A DNA stretch of 64,000 nucleotides from Arthrobacter sp. YN (GCF_002224285.1 NZ_CP022436.1:4278001-4342000), one strand, 5' to 3'; shown: positions 37,605 through 47,908, counted from the first letter of the stretch. Notes: a model not told the origin generated them from the letters alone. Program-made: numbers and translations.

Positions 37605-37758
37605 CACCGGGCCGATCACTCGGCTTAACTGAATTACGTATGCTGAAATAACAGTTCCATGATGCGGAAGCTTGAAGCAAAGGCTTCCTCTTGCACCAGC
37701 AGGAGTTCCGCATAGCCCACACCATGGATGCCAGCATTTGCACGAGGATGTCACAAGC

Positions 37759-38268
37759 ATGGAGCTTGCAGAATTCAACAGTGTTGACCGGGACGAGGCC
37801 ATCAGGATCCTGACCCCCTGCCTGGATATCAGCCGCTGGGTAGAGGCCATCGCTGACGCGCGGCCCTTCGCCACCGTCGACGAACTGCTGGGCCACGCCC
37901 AGCGCGCCGCCGAACCGTTCACCGCCGCCGAGGTGGAATCCGCCATGGCACACCACCCCCGCATCGGCGAACGCCCCAAGGCCCAAACCACCGAGGCCGC
38001 AATGTCGCGTTCGGAGCAGGCCGGAGTGGATCCTGGAGACAGCGACACCACTACCGCCTTGGCTGAGGGCAACCGGGCCTACGAGGAAAAGTTCGGCAGG
38101 GTCTTCCTGATCCGTGCCGCCGGCCGCAGCGCCCAGGAAATCCTCAGCACCCTTCAGGAACGCATCACCCACACCCCCGAAGAAGAAGACACAATTGTGG
38201 CTGGCCAGCTGCGGGAGATCGCACTGTTGCGCCTCTCCGGACTGATCAGCGAAGGAGTCAACGCATGA
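37759..38268 (+). CDS. uraD: 2-oxo-4-hydroxy-4-carboxy-5-ureidoimidazoline decarboxylase
   Basis: A 169-residue all-helical OHCU decarboxylase, the third step of the urate-to-(S)-allantoin route. The catalytic region HHPRIGERP and the EYEEKFGRVFLIRAAGRS-like helix (here AYEEKFGRVFLIRA) are visible. The start at 37759 has GAGG upstream; an in-frame extension to 37672 is ignored. It overlaps uraH by four bases. Confidence 0.93.
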   Translation: MELAEFNSVDRDEAIRILTPCLDISRWVEAIADARPFATVDELLGHAQRAAEPFTAAEVESAMAHHPRIGERPKAQTTEAAMSRSEQAGVDPGDSDTTTALAEGNRAYEEKFGRVFLIRAAGRSAQEILSTLQERITHTPEEEDTIVAGQLREIALLRLSGLISEGVNA

Positions 38269-38606
38269 GCGTTTCACAAGTAACAACCCACATCCTGGAC
38301 ACAGGTTCCGGACGCCCGGCGGCGGGTGTCGCCGTCGTACTTTACGTCCGTGAAGGTGACAACTGGACCCTGGTGGCGAAGGGCGAAACCGACGCCGACG
38401 GCCGCATCAAGACCCTCGGTCCGGAGCGGATTCCGGGCGGCGCTTACCGGCTGAATTTTGCCACCGGCGCCTATTACGAGGGCCTCGGCACCGAGACGTT
38501 CTTCCCTGAAGTGGACCTGAACTTCACAGTTTCCGACGCCGGCGAGCACTATCACGTGCCGCTCCTGCTGAGCCCGTTCGCGTTCTCGACGTACCGCGGC
38601 AGCTAA
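38265..38606 (+). CDS. uraH: 5-hydroxyisourate hydrolase (transthyretin-like)
   Basis: A 113-residue protein with the hydrolase signature: N-terminal THILDTGSGRPA, central LNFATGAYYEG and the C-terminal YRGS tetrapeptide that separates these enzymes from true transthyretins. It hydrolyses 5-hydroxyisourate formed by uricase. The urate oxidase gene itself is not in the window. The start overlaps the uraD stop (ATGA). Confidence 0.95.
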   Translation: MSVSQVTTHILDTGSGRPAAGVAVVLYVREGDNWTLVAKGETDADGRIKTLGPERIPGGAYRLNFATGAYYEGLGTETFFPEVDLNFTVSDAGEHYHVPLLLSPFAFSTYRGS

Positions 38607-38624
38607 CCCACCCCGCCGAGTTGC

Positions 38625-38665
38625 CAGTTAATGCCAATGTTCGTCAAGGACATTGGCATTAACTG
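38625..38665. repeat. perfect 16-bp inverted repeat after uraH
   Basis: CAGTTAATGCCAATGT at 38625-38640 and ACATTGGCATTAACTG at 38650-38665 match perfectly around a 9-base loop. It lies 19 bases past the uraH stop and 33 before the next start. There is no T-run, so it may be a factor-dependent terminator, or an operator for the following gene. Confidence 0.75.
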
Positions 38666-38697
38666 TCGTATCGGCGGAGAACGGTACGCTTGAAGGC

Positions 38698-39030
38698 ATG
38701 GCTTCAGAGGACACCACCCCCAACTCCGCCCGCCGCGAGATCACGGTCCGCCGGGCACCCAAGTTTGTACCCTTCATGATTTTGGGAGCAGTGGTTGGTG
38801 CAATCGTGGCCGCCATCATCGCGTACGGCCGCCAAGCCGACCCCGCCTTCGACGCCGGTACAGTGTTCGGCTTCTTCCTGATCGTTTGCGCGGGCGGAGG
38901 CGTCATCCTCTTCTCCATCCTCGCCCTGATCCTGGACCGCATCAGCGTCAAGCGCTCCCAGCGCGCCGTAGTGGAAGCCGTTCCGGATTCGGTTCCGGAC
39001 CAAGGACCAGAGAACGACGACGTCCGCTAA
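38698..39030 (+). CDS. small membrane protein with two helices
   Basis: A 110-residue protein. A basic N-terminus (REITVRRAPK) is followed by two hydrophobic helices at about 24-42 and 54-79, and an acidic C-terminal tail. The start is ATG 38698 with AAGG close by. Proteins of this shape are common near purF in this group, but no function is known to me. Confidence 0.65.
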   Translation: MASEDTTPNSARREITVRRAPKFVPFMILGAVVGAIVAAIIAYGRQADPAFDAGTVFGFFLIVCAGGGVILFSILALILDRISVKRSQRAVVEAVPDSVPDQGPENDDVR

Positions 39031-39177
39031 GTCGGGCGCCCGGCCCGCCTCTTCGGAGGGGTGCCAAATGTGAGACACACCGCATTTTCGAAGTAACACG
39101 CCTGTTCTGCGCCCGTTCAAGGGGTCACATAGGCTGCGGGGGAACGTACCACGGCCACAACATGAGACAATCGACCA

Positions 39178-40809
39178 GTGGCACGTGGCGACGGAAAACT
39201 TTCTCATGATCTTCTCCCCGGCGAAAAAGGCCCTCAGGACGCTTGTGGCGTCTTTGGGGTTTGGGCTCCCGGTGAAGAAGTAGCAAAACTCACCTATTAC
39301 GGGCTGTATGCGCTGCAGCACCGCGGACAAGAATCGGCTGGTATAGCTACCAGTGACGGCAAGCGCATCAATGTCTATAAGGACATGGGGCTTGTGTCCC
39401 AGGTCTTCGATGAGACAACCCTGAACACCCTTACCGGGCACTTGGCCGTTGGCCACTGCCGGTACTCCACCACCGGTGCAAGCCACTGGGCCAACGCGCA
39501 GCCAACCCTGGGTGCGACAGCAACCGGCACGGTTGCCTTGGCCCACAACGGCAACCTGACCAACACCGCTGAGCTCCGGGAAATGATCCTTGAGCGCAAC
39601 GACGGCCAGCTGACCGGTGAGATGAAGCAGGGCAACACCTCGGACACCGCCCTGGTGACCGCTCTCTTGGAGGGTGAAGAGGGCAAGACCCTCGAGCAGA
39701 CTGCACTGGAGCTGCTGCCCAAGATCAAGGGTGGCTTCTGCTTCGTCTTCATGGACGAAGGAACGCTCTACGCAGCCCGCGATACCTATGGCATCCGCCC
39801 GCTGTGTCTTGGCCGCCTGGACCGCGGCTGGGTTGTCGCTTCCGAGCAGGCAGGCCTGGCCACTGTTGGTGCGAGCTTCATTCGCGAGATCGAGCCTGGT
39901 GAATTCATTGCCATCGACGAGGACGGCGTCCGTTCGCAGCGCTTCGCCGAGGCAACTCCCGCCGGCTGTGTCTTCGAATACGTCTACCTCGCCCGCCCGG
40001 ACGCTGCCATCGCCGGCCGCTCCGTGTACGAGGCACGCGTTGAGATGGGCCGCCAGTTGGCCCGCGAAAACACGCACGAGGCCGACCTCGTCATTCCCGT
40101 TCCCGAGTCCGGTACCCCGGCAGCCGTTGGGTACGCCGAACAATCCGGAATCCCCTTTGCCCATGGCTTCGTCAAGAACGCCTACGTGGGCCGCACATTC
40201 ATCCAGCCGTCGCAGACCTTGCGCCAGCTGGGTATCCGGCTCAAGCTCAATGCCCTGGAATCCGTGATCCGGGGCAAGCGCATCGTGGTGGTGGACGATT
40301 CAATCGTTCGCGGCAACACCCAGCGCGCCATCGTCCGGATGCTCCGGGAAGCCGGTGCCGCCGCGGTGCACGTCAAGATTTCTTCCCCTCCTGTCCAGTG
40401 GCCCTGCTTCTACGGCATCGACTTCGCGTCCCGCGCGGAACTGATCGCCAACGGCGCCACCATCGAGGAGATTTCCCAGGCGATCGGCGCTGACTCGCTG
40501 GCCTACATCTCCGAAGACGGCATGATCGGCGCTACCCAGCAGCCGCGCGAACGCCTCTGCACGGCCTGCTTCACCGGCAAGTACCCCATCGAGCTGCCGC
40601 ACGCAGACAAGTTGGGCAAGAACCTGCTGGAACGCACGGACCTGGGCGGCTTGGAACCGGCCGCTCAGTCCGAGACCGTGGACGATTCCGAGGACCCTGC
40701 CGAGAAGCCGGGCGCCACGGGTTGCGATCCCGGACCCGACGCCGAATTCGAGAACCTGCTGACCGACGCTGATCGTTTGACCGACGCCGACAAGAAAGAG
40801 TCTGTATGA
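39178..40809 (+). CDS. purF: amidophosphoribosyltransferase
   Basis: A 543-residue enzyme of the first committed purine step, making phosphoribosylamine from PRPP and glutamine. The Ntn glutaminase nucleophile is Cys23 in QDACGVFG after a propeptide; the PRPP loop is IVVVDDSIVRGNT; an iron-sulfur-type Cys set (CFTGKYP near the end) is present. It starts at GTG and ends in a four-base overlap with purM. Confidence 0.96.
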   Translation: MARGDGKLSHDLLPGEKGPQDACGVFGVWAPGEEVAKLTYYGLYALQHRGQESAGIATSDGKRINVYKDMGLVSQVFDETTLNTLTGHLAVGHCRYSTTGASHWANAQPTLGATATGTVALAHNGNLTNTAELREMILERNDGQLTGEMKQGNTSDTALVTALLEGEEGKTLEQTALELLPKIKGGFCFVFMDEGTLYAARDTYGIRPLCLGRLDRGWVVASEQAGLATVGASFIREIEPGEFIAIDEDGVRSQRFAEATPAGCVFEYVYLARPDAAIAGRSVYEARVEMGRQLARENTHEADLVIPVPESGTPAAVGYAEQSGIPFAHGFVKNAYVGRTFIQPSQTLRQLGIRLKLNALESVIRGKRIVVVDDSIVRGNTQRAIVRMLREAGAAAVHVKISSPPVQWPCFYGIDFASRAELIANGATIEEISQAIGADSLAYISEDGMIGATQQPRERLCTACFTGKYPIELPHADKLGKNLLERTDLGGLEPAAQSETVDDSEDPAEKPGATGCDPGPDAEFENLLTDADRLTDADKKESV

Positions 40810-41963
40810 GCTCCGCAACACCCGCCGCTGGAAGCACCCCGAACACAACAGGCATCACCTATGCTTCTGCTGGTGTCGACGTTGAAGCGGGCGACCGCGC
40901 AGTCGAACTCATGAAGGGCGCCATCAAGGCGACGCACAACTCTTCGGTGATTGGCGGTGTCGGCGGTTTCGCTGGCCTGTACGACGTCTCCAAGCTGCTG
41001 ACCTACAAGAAGCCGCTGCTGGCCACGTCCACTGACGGTGTTGGCACCAAGGTAGCCATCGCGCAGGCCATGGACATCCACGACACCATCGGTTTCGACC
41101 TGGTGGGCATGGTGGTGGACGACATCGTGGTTGTAGGTGCTGAGCCGCTCTACATGACCGACTACATCGCGTGCGGCAAGGTTGTTCCGGAGCGGATCGC
41201 AGACATCGTCCGTGGTATCGCTGCTGCCTGCTCCGTTGCCGGCACCGCCCTTGTTGGTGGCGAAACCGCTGAGCACCCGGGCCTCCTGGGTGAGCACGAG
41301 TACGACGTCGCAGGTGCCGCAACCGGCATCGTCGAGGCCGACGCCCTGCTCGGTCCGGACCGCGTCCGCGCCGGCGACGTCGTGATCGGCATGGCCTCTT
41401 CCGGCCTGCACTCCAACGGCTACTCCCTGGTCCGCCGCGTCATCAACCACGCCGGTTGGGCCCTGGACCGCCAGGTTTCCGAGCTCGGCCGCACCCTGGG
41501 CGAAGAGCTCCTGGAGCCTACCCGCGTTTACGCAGCCGACTGCCTGGACCTTGCCCGCACCTTCCCCGTTACTGGCGGCGCGGCAGTCCACGGCTTCAGC
41601 CACGTCACCGGTGGTGGCCTGGCCGCCAACTTGGCCCGCGTCCTTCCGCAGGGCCTGGTGGCAACTGTTGACCGCAACACCTGGGAACTCCCGGCCATCT
41701 TCAAGCTGGTCTCCGAGCTGGGCAACGTGCCGTTGGCCGACCTGGAGCGCACGCTGAACCTCGGCGTGGGCATGGTTGCCATTGTTTCCGCCGAAGCAGC
41801 AGACGCTGCAGTGGCCCGCCTCAATGACCGCGGCCTTCCGTCCTGGGTCATGGGCACCGTTTCGGCTGACAGCGACTCGATCGACAAGACCGGCCCGGAC
41901 TACGTGCAGGGTGCCAAGGGCGTCGACGGCGGCGCTGTCCGTTTGGTGAACGCGTACGCCTAA
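40806..41963 (+). CDS. purM: phosphoribosylformylglycinamidine cyclo-ligase
   Basis: A 385-residue AIR synthetase, step five of purine synthesis. Typical segments are ITYASAGVDVEAGDRAVE, ATSTDGVGTKVAIA, LVGGETAEHPG, GMASSGLHSNGYSLVR and HVTGGGLAANLARVLP. Its ATG overlaps the purF stop, so the two are translated together. A strong terminator follows 24 bases after the stop. Confidence 0.96.
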   Translation: MSSATPAAGSTPNTTGITYASAGVDVEAGDRAVELMKGAIKATHNSSVIGGVGGFAGLYDVSKLLTYKKPLLATSTDGVGTKVAIAQAMDIHDTIGFDLVGMVVDDIVVVGAEPLYMTDYIACGKVVPERIADIVRGIAAACSVAGTALVGGETAEHPGLLGEHEYDVAGAATGIVEADALLGPDRVRAGDVVIGMASSGLHSNGYSLVRRVINHAGWALDRQVSELGRTLGEELLEPTRVYAADCLDLARTFPVTGGAAVHGFSHVTGGGLAANLARVLPQGLVATVDRNTWELPAIFKLVSELGNVPLADLERTLNLGVGMVAIVSAEAADAAVARLNDRGLPSWVMGTVSADSDSIDKTGPDYVQGAKGVDGGAVRLVNAYA

Positions 41964-41986
41964 GCGGTATATCGCTTCATAAAAGG

Positions 41987-42027
41987 AGCGGCCGGGCAGT
42001 CTTGGACTGCCCGGCCGCTATTTTTTG
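41987..42027. terminator. bidirectional terminator between purM and VOC genes
   Basis: A perfect 15-bp stem (AGCGGCCGGGCAGTC and its complement) with a TTG loop is followed by ATTTTTT on the plus strand and by TTTT on the minus strand. It can end both purFM and the convergent VOC message. Confidence 0.93.
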
Positions 42028-42037
42028 TCACTTGGTT

Positions 42038-42808
42038 CTAAGTCTGGATCAGGCTCAGGACTCCGCCCTGCGGATCCTGGATGGTGGCCAGCGATCCCGT
42101 CTCCGGCTTGTCCTCCGGTTCCACGAGGAGCTCGCCCCCGGCTGCGACTGCCGCTTCCACGGCTTTGCGCAGGTCCGCCACACCGAAGTAGATCTGCCAC
42201 CCAGCTTCGTCGCCCTCATCGGCAGGAACGATGCCAGCCACTTCGTCGCCCTTGACCATCAGCGTGCTGTAGCTGCCGCCGTCGTCCTGGGGATATTCGG
42301 TGACCTCATGACCGAAAAGCTGCTGGAAAAACGCGACGGCGGACTGCGGCTCGGGCGTCAACAGTTCAGCCCACGCCAATGCGCCGGGCTCGTTGAACAG
42401 GTGGCTTCCCACATGCGTTCCAGCCTGCCAAACGCCAGTGGTTCCGCCGCCGGGAGGTTCGATGAACGCCAGGACCCCCGTGTCCGCGACGGCCTCGGGA
42501 CCAAACTGGAGCTTGCCGCCTGCGTGAACGGCGTCGTCGGCAATTTCGTCAGTGTCCGTGGCGGCGATATAGATGTTCCATTGGCCATGCGTTCCGGCCG
42601 CCTCCTGCATGGGGTTCTGCGGTGCGATCACGGCCACCAGTTGATCCTTGACGAAGGCTTGCGCGTAGCTTCGGCCATCAGGAGTGGGAAGATCCTTGAA
42701 ACTCCACCCGAAGACCTGTTGATAGAAATCCTTGGCCGCGGCCACATCCCTGGTCTGGAGGTCAGCCCAGCACGGCTCACCGCTGGCGTAGTGTTTCCGT
42801 GCCGTCAT
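42038..42808 (-). CDS. VOC-family protein with two glyoxalase-like halves
   Basis: A 256-residue protein made of two vicinal-oxygen-chelate units. The first opens GEPCWADLQTRDVAAAKDFYQQVFGW and the second GALAWAELLTPEPQSAVAFFQQLFG (each given here only as a landmark). Such proteins bind metal or small molecules and serve in resistance or dioxygenase chemistry; the substrate is not readable. It overlaps the upstream VOC gene by four bases, so the pair is an operon. Confidence 0.82.
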   Translation of the reverse strand: MTARKHYASGEPCWADLQTRDVAAAKDFYQQVFGWSFKDLPTPDGRSYAQAFVKDQLVAVIAPQNPMQEAAGTHGQWNIYIAATDTDEIADDAVHAGGKLQFGPEAVADTGVLAFIEPPGGGTTGVWQAGTHVGSHLFNEPGALAWAELLTPEPQSAVAFFQQLFGHEVTEYPQDDGGSYSTLMVKGDEVAGIVPADEGDEAGWQIYFGVADLRKAVEAAVAAGGELLVEPEDKPETGSLATIQDPQGGVLSLIQT

Positions 42809-43587
42809 GCTGCGAGTCCCGTCATGATGCTGAATGCTGCCCCGGCAGGATCCATGAGGACGGCCATGCGACCCACTCCCGGCACGTCGAAGGCCGGGGC
42901 AATGACGTGGCTGCCCAACTCAACGGCCTGTTCCACCGTGGCATCAATATCCACCACGTTGAAGTAGGTCATCCAGAACGGCGACAACCCCTCAATGGGC
43001 AGCTTCAGGGCACCCGCAACTCGTCGTCCCTCCACCAGCAGGCTGGTGTACTCCTGCAGGTCACCGGCCGGTTCAGTTTCGCTGGTGCACCCTGTCACAG
43101 CCTCGTAGAACGCTACTGCCTTGGGGACGTCATGTGTTTGCAGCTCATTCCAAATCATGGTGCCCGGTTCATTTACCAGGCCTGATCCCGGGTGGTTGCC
43201 AGCTTCCCAGAATCCGATCTGTGCTCCGGTGGGATCTGTGGCGAAGAACATACGCCCTGAACCGTTTGGGACGGAATCAGGAGGGGAAAGCAGGGTTCCT
43301 CCAGCCGTTTCCACGCGCTGCGCCGCGTCATCTGCCGAGTCCACCGCCAGGTAATTTGCCCAGTAGGACGGCATCCCTTCCGGGGCATCCGGCATCTGCT
43401 GCATCATGCCGGCGATGTAACGGCCCTTGAGCTTGGCCATGTAGTAGGTCATGCCGTTCCCGGCGTCCATGGCATCCAGCTCCCATCCGAAGAGGCCGCT
43501 GTAGAACTTCCTGGAAACGTCGATGTCGTTGGAGGAAAGGTCCACCCAACATGGTGTCCCCTGTTTGTACCTGTCAGCCTCCGGCAT
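42805..43587 (-). CDS. VOC-family protein, paralogue of its neighbour
   Basis: A 260-residue double-VOC protein with GTPCWVDLSSNDIDVSRKFY near the start and NEPGTMIWNELQTHDV in the second half, matching the layout of the downstream gene. The two probably arose by tandem duplication. They are co-translated through an ATGA overlap. Function unknown. Confidence 0.82.
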   Translation of the reverse strand: MPEADRYKQGTPCWVDLSSNDIDVSRKFYSGLFGWELDAMDAGNGMTYYMAKLKGRYIAGMMQQMPDAPEGMPSYWANYLAVDSADDAAQRVETAGGTLLSPPDSVPNGSGRMFFATDPTGAQIGFWEAGNHPGSGLVNEPGTMIWNELQTHDVPKAVAFYEAVTGCTSETEPAGDLQEYTSLLVEGRRVAGALKLPIEGLSPFWMTYFNVVDIDATVEQAVELGSHVIAPAFDVPGVGRMAVLMDPAGAAFSIMTGLAA

Positions 43588-43625
43588 GGCGTTCCTTTCG
43601 ATGCGCTCGAACCTCCAGCCTACGC

Positions 43626-43679
43626 AAAAAAGGGCCCCCAGGGTACGCCAATGAATGACGTGCCCTGGGGGCCTTTTTT
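43626..43679. terminator. terminator between DUF3073 and VOC genes
   Basis: A long GC-rich stem (GGGCCCCCAGGGTACG against CGTGCCCTGGGGGCC, with one bulge and one wobble) is flanked by A6 and T6 runs, so it works in either direction. It ends the DUF3073 message. Confidence 0.9.
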
Positions 43680-43772
43680 CAAAAGATATACGGCATCCGA
43701 AAATGCGCGTTGACCTTGAAGTACGACGGCGGTGCGCTACTCAGTGCCTACGGCACCTGTTGGTTGCGACAG

Positions 43773-43997
43773 CTATCCGATCCGGCGGGTGTCAACCTCG
43801 TCGTCGTCGTCTTCCGCGTACTTGTCCTCATAAGCCGAATAGTCCGGCTCCGGGGGATCGTCGGGGAAGTGGCTCTTGACACGACTGGACGGACCCGTGA
43901 GCTCCCGCTCAAGTGCCGAATAGTCAGTGTTCGGGGAGTAGTACTTAATATCCCGAGCCTGCTTGGTAGCTTTTGCCTTTTGACGGCCGCGCCCCAT
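43773..43997 (-). CDS. DUF3073 family protein
   Basis: A 74-residue protein opening MGRGRQKAKATKQARDIKYY, the DUF3073 signature of actinobacteria, with an acidic C-terminus. The start at 43997 has a G-rich ribosome site; the longer frame is not supported. The family commonly sits near purM in this group. Function unknown. Confidence 0.92.
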   Translation of the reverse strand: MGRGRQKAKATKQARDIKYYSPNTDYSALERELTGPSSRVKSHFPDDPPEPDYSAYEDKYAEDDDDEVDTRRIG

Positions 43998-44239
43998 GGC
44001 GTGACCCCCTTTTGTACTTGGACCGGAGGTGGTCACCTTGGCTATCGGTGAGGCCCCGGAATGTTTGGTCAATTTGTCGTATGTCTAGATTACATGCTTT
44101 CAGGGGTGCCTGCGCGCCACCACAGGCCCGCGCCCATGCCGACTCAGGCCAAAACCACGGCCAAACACCTCCCCGGGGGCCAAAAATTGGGTAGAGTCTG
44201 CCTCAATGCGGCGTCACAGCAGGAAGGCACACTCCGGAA

Positions 44240-45157
44240 ATGAGCCAGGACAATACTCCACCGCGCGATGGTTCACCACGCGAAGGGGACAAGGATGGGG
44301 TGCCGCCCGCACCCAAAAGCCCGCCGCCCGCGCCTGGTGGGCAACCGCCCGCGGCTGGTGGGCAACCGCCCGCGGCTGGTGGGCAACCGCCCGCAGCCGG
44401 TGGGCAACCTCCCGCAGCCCCGTTGACGCCGCCGTCGGGACTTCAGCCGGATCCTGCACCCGAACTCGACCCCGATTTCGTGCCCGACCCAGGTTCGCAG
44501 CCGGATCCCGCCATGCCGCCCAGCGACGGGCAGGCACCTTCCTACGCGATGCCGTATCCGGGGCAGCAGCCCTATCCCGGGCAACAGCCCGATCCGGGTC
44601 AACAACCCTATCCAGGGCAAGAGCCGCCTCCGGAACCCCACGGAGATCCAGTCAAGCGGCAGCGATTGGTCATCGGCGGAATCGTGGTGGGCGTACTCGT
44701 ACTCATCGGCGTGGTGATCTGGGTGCTGCTGAATCTGTTGGGAACCCGGCCCGAAGCCGCTGTCACCACCCCGAGCGCCACGGCTACCCCGGGTCCACTC
44801 CCCCGTGACGCCAACTCCAAGGACTTCCAGGTGGGCGACTGCTTCGCCGACTTTGATCCCAACGCCAGCGAGGCACGCGCCGTAGCCTGCGATACCGAAC
44901 ACTCGGCCCAGCTCATTGGGGTGCACGCGTACCCGGGCGACGATTCCTTCCCCGGAACCAACGCCCTGCGGGACAAGGGTCGCGAGGTGTGCAAGGCTGC
45001 GGTGGCCAAGCTCAACGATGCCGCCGAGAACTACGTGCTGCTGCAGCAGAACGTTTACCCGAGCACCACCAGTTGGGATCGGGGCGACCGCCGCGTCGAT
45101 TGCTTCATCGTGGTGGACTCGGGCAACACCATCAAGGAAGATCTCTTGCAGAAGTAG
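44240..45157 (+). CDS. septum-formation-family membrane protein with Pro-rich N-terminus
   Basis: A 305-residue protein. The first 140 residues are Pro/Gly/Gln-rich with four GGQPPAA repeats and YPGQQP repeats, then one membrane helix (IGGIVVGVLVLIGVVIWVLL). The external domain has the septum-formation pattern: VGDCFADF, VACDTEHSAQLIG, a second Cys pair and FPGTNAL. It is probably anchored with the Cys-rich domain outside. The cytoplasmic repeats may bind partners. Confidence 0.78.
   Translation: MSQDNTPPRDGSPREGDKDGVPPAPKSPPPAPGGQPPAAGGQPPAAGGQPPAAGGQPPAAPLTPPSGLQPDPAPELDPDFVPDPGSQPDPAMPPSDGQAPSYAMPYPGQQPYPGQQPDPGQQPYPGQEPPPEPHGDPVKRQRLVIGGIVVGVLVLIGVVIWVLLNLLGTRPEAAVTTPSATATPGPLPRDANSKDFQVGDCFADFDPNASEARAVACDTEHSAQLIGVHAYPGDDSFPGTNALRDKGREVCKAAVAKLNDAAENYVLLQQNVYPSTTSWDRGDRRVDCFIVVDSGNTIKEDLLQK
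44336..44419 (+). repeat. 21-bp tandem repeat in the Pro-rich coding region
   Basis: Four near-identical 21-base units starting GGTGGGCAACCGCCCGC at 44336, 44357, 44378 and 44399 encode GGQPPAA four times. Being a multiple of three, copy changes would keep the frame. Confidence 0.9.
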
Positions 45158-45216
45158 CCCGCGGCTGCACTTGCATCCGGCGGGCTACTTCCTGCGAGCC
45201 TTACTTCCTGCGGACC

Positions 45217-47874
45217 CTACTTCCGGCGGACGGTGAGCCCCGTTCCTACCGGAGCGCCGCCGTCGGGGCCGGTCAGTGCCTCGAAGCCCTCAACCGTGAG
45301 CTCGTCCAGGTCGGCTGCGGTGTCCACCAACACGGTGTCTCCGTCGTTGATTTCACCGGCGAGGATCTCTTTGGCGAGGCGGTCGCCGATCTCCCGCTGG
45401 ACGAGCCTGCGCAGCGGCCGGGCACCGTAGGCGGGATCGAACCCGGACATGGCCAACCAGGCACGTGCTCCGTCCGAAACTTCCAGGCTCAAGCGGCGAT
45501 CCCGGAGTCGGTTGCTGAGCTCGGCCACGTGGAGCTCCACGATCCGGGCCAGTTCCTCCACGGAGAGTGGATCGAAGAGCACGATCTCGTCCAGGCGGTT
45601 CAGGAATTCAGGCTTGAAGGATGCCTGCACCACAGCCATGACAGCCTCGCGCTTGGCCTTGGCGTCCATGGTGGGGTCTACCAGGAACTGGCTTCCGGAG
45701 TTGGACGTCAGCACCAGGATGGTGTTGCGGAAGTCCACGGTGCGGCCCTGACCGTCGGTGAGGCGGCCGTCGTCGAGGACCTGCAGGAGGATGTCGAAGA
45801 CCTCCGGGTGGGCCTTCTCCACCTCGTCCAGCAGCACCACGGAATACGGCCTGCGCCGCACAGCCTCGGTCAGCTGGCCACCCTCCTCATAGCCCACGTA
45901 TCCGGGAGGGGCACCCACCAGACGGGCCACCGAGTGCTTCTCGCTGTACTCGGACATGTCGATCCGGATCATGGCGCGTTCGTCGTCAAAGAGGAAGTCC
46001 GCCAGGGCCTTTGCCAGCTCCGTCTTACCGACGCCGGTGGGGCCAAGGAACAGGAACGAACCCGTGGGGCGATTGGGATCGCTGATGCCTGCGCGGGCAC
46101 GGCGCACAGCATCGGACACAGCCTGCACAGCCTTACTCTGCCCGATCAGACGTTTACCAAGCTCCTCTTCCATGTGGAGCAGCTTCTGCGACTCTCCTTG
46201 CAGCATGCGCCCGGCAGGGATGCCCGTCCAAGCGGAGATCACCTCGGCGATATCGTCAGCCGTCACGTCTTCAGCAACCATCAACTCGGGCTTTGACTCG
46301 CTCCGGGCCGACTCCTCCTCTGCAGCGGCGCTCAGCTCACGTTCCAGGGCGGGCAGCTCCCCGTAAAGGATCCGCGACGCCGATTCGAGGTCGCCTTCGC
46401 GCTGGGACTTGTCCGCCGCGGAACGCAGTTCGTCGATTTTCGCCTTGAGGTCGCCCACGCGGTTGAGCCCGGCTTTCTCAGCTTCCCAGCGCGCATTCAG
46501 GGCGCTGAGTTCCTCGTTTTTGTCGGCTTTGTCCGCGCGGAGGGCAGCCAGCCGTTCCACCGATGCGGGATCGGTCTCGCCTTGCAGAGCCAGCTCTTCC
46601 ATGGTCAAACGGTCGACGGCGCGGCGGAGCTGGTCGATTTCCTCCGGCGCGGAATCGATTTCCATGCGGAGCCGGGACGCGGCCTCATCCACGAGGTCGA
46701 TGGCCTTGTCCGGGAGCTGGCGTCCGGAGATATAGCGGTTGGACAGCGTCGCTGCGGCCACCAACGCCGAGTCGGCGATGGCTACCTTGTGGTGCGCCTC
46801 GTAGCGCTCCTTCAGGCCGCGGAGGATACCGATGGTGTCCTCCACGCTGGGCTCGCCCACGTAGACCTGTTGGAAGCGGCGCTCCAGCGCGGGGTCCTTC
46901 TCAATGTTCTCCCGGTACTCGTCCAAGGTGGTGGCACCGATGAGGCGAAGCTCTCCGCGGGCCAGCATGGGTTTGAGCATGTTGCCTGCATCCATGGCGC
47001 TCTCGCCAGTGGCGCCGGCTCCTACTACCGTGTGGATTTCGTCGATGAACGTGACGATCTGGCCGTTGGAGTTCTTGATCTCCTCAAGGACAGCTTTCAG
47101 GCGCTCCTCGAACTCGCCACGATACTTTGCGCCGGCCACCATGGAGGCGAGGTCCAGGGCGATGAGCGTCTTGCCGCGCAGGCTCTCCGGGACGTCACCG
47201 GCCACCATGCGCTGGGCCAAGCCCTCAACGACGGCTGTCTTGCCAACGCCGGGCTCACCGATGAGGACGGGGTTGTTCTTGGTACGGCGGCTCAGGACCT
47301 GGACAACACGGCGGATCTCGCTGTCGCGCCCGATGACCGGATCCAGCTTGCCGGAGCGCGCCACGGCAGTAAGGTCGGTACCGAACTTCTCCAGCGCCTG
47401 GAACGTATTCTCAGGGTCCGGCGAGTTGACGTTCCTGTCCCCCCGGACACCCGGCAAGGCGGCAAGCAGCGCCTCATGGGAGGCACCGGCGTCGCGCATT
47501 AGCTTTCCGACGGCGTCACTTCCGGCCGAGAGGCCCAACAGCAGATGTTCAGTGGAGACGAAGGAGTCGCCGAGTTTGTCGGCCTCGTTCTGGGCAGCCT
47601 GGATGGCCTGCATGGATTGGCGCGACAACTGCGCCTGCTGGACGGAACTGCCCGAGGACGCCGGCAGCGCCTTGATGGCCGAGCTGGCCTGCACGCTCAC
47701 GGCATCAGGATCGGCGCCAGTGGCTCGCAGCAGGGCCACAGCAACGCCTTCACGCTGGTCCATCAGCGCCTTCAACAGGTGCGCGGGCTCAAGCTGCGGG
47801 TTGCCGGCAGTCGAGGCATTCATGGCGGCCGCAGAAAGGGCCTCCTGGCTTTTGGTGGTGAATTTGACGTCCAA
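45217..47874 (-). CDS. clpB: ATP-dependent chaperone ClpB
   Basis: An 885-residue disaggregase. The order is Clp N-domain with two repeats, first AAA+ domain (Walker A GEPGVGKT), the coiled-coil M domain around 410-530, and a second AAA+ domain (GPTGVGKT, then [11 protein letters not shown]). It rescues aggregated proteins with DnaK. The start is TTG 47874, five to six bases after GGGAG; upstream in-frame sequence contains the HspR element, so longer starts are rejected. Confidence 0.95.
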   Translation of the reverse strand: MDVKFTTKSQEALSAAAMNASTAGNPQLEPAHLLKALMDQREGVAVALLRATGADPDAVSVQASSAIKALPASSGSSVQQAQLSRQSMQAIQAAQNEADKLGDSFVSTEHLLLGLSAGSDAVGKLMRDAGASHEALLAALPGVRGDRNVNSPDPENTFQALEKFGTDLTAVARSGKLDPVIGRDSEIRRVVQVLSRRTKNNPVLIGEPGVGKTAVVEGLAQRMVAGDVPESLRGKTLIALDLASMVAGAKYRGEFEERLKAVLEEIKNSNGQIVTFIDEIHTVVGAGATGESAMDAGNMLKPMLARGELRLIGATTLDEYRENIEKDPALERRFQQVYVGEPSVEDTIGILRGLKERYEAHHKVAIADSALVAAATLSNRYISGRQLPDKAIDLVDEAASRLRMEIDSAPEEIDQLRRAVDRLTMEELALQGETDPASVERLAALRADKADKNEELSALNARWEAEKAGLNRVGDLKAKIDELRSAADKSQREGDLESASRILYGELPALERELSAAAEEESARSESKPELMVAEDVTADDIAEVISAWTGIPAGRMLQGESQKLLHMEEELGKRLIGQSKAVQAVSDAVRRARAGISDPNRPTGSFLFLGPTGVGKTELAKALADFLFDDERAMIRIDMSEYSEKHSVARLVGAPPGYVGYEEGGQLTEAVRRRPYSVVLLDEVEKAHPEVFDILLQVLDDGRLTDGQGRTVDFRNTILVLTSNSGSQFLVDPTMDAKAKREAVMAVVQASFKPEFLNRLDEIVLFDPLSVEELARIVELHVAELSNRLRDRRLSLEVSDGARAWLAMSGFDPAYGARPLRRLVQREIGDRLAKEILAGEINDGDTVLVDTAADLDELTVEGFEALTGPDGGAPVGTGLTVRRK

Positions 47875-47908
47875 AGAGTGCTCCCTTTCTGGAGTGGATC
47901 CGATGCTT

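Noticed and set aside
38704..40164. A 486-codon antisense frame over purF
   Set aside because: purF is unmistakable on the other strand; the frame has no recognisable domain.
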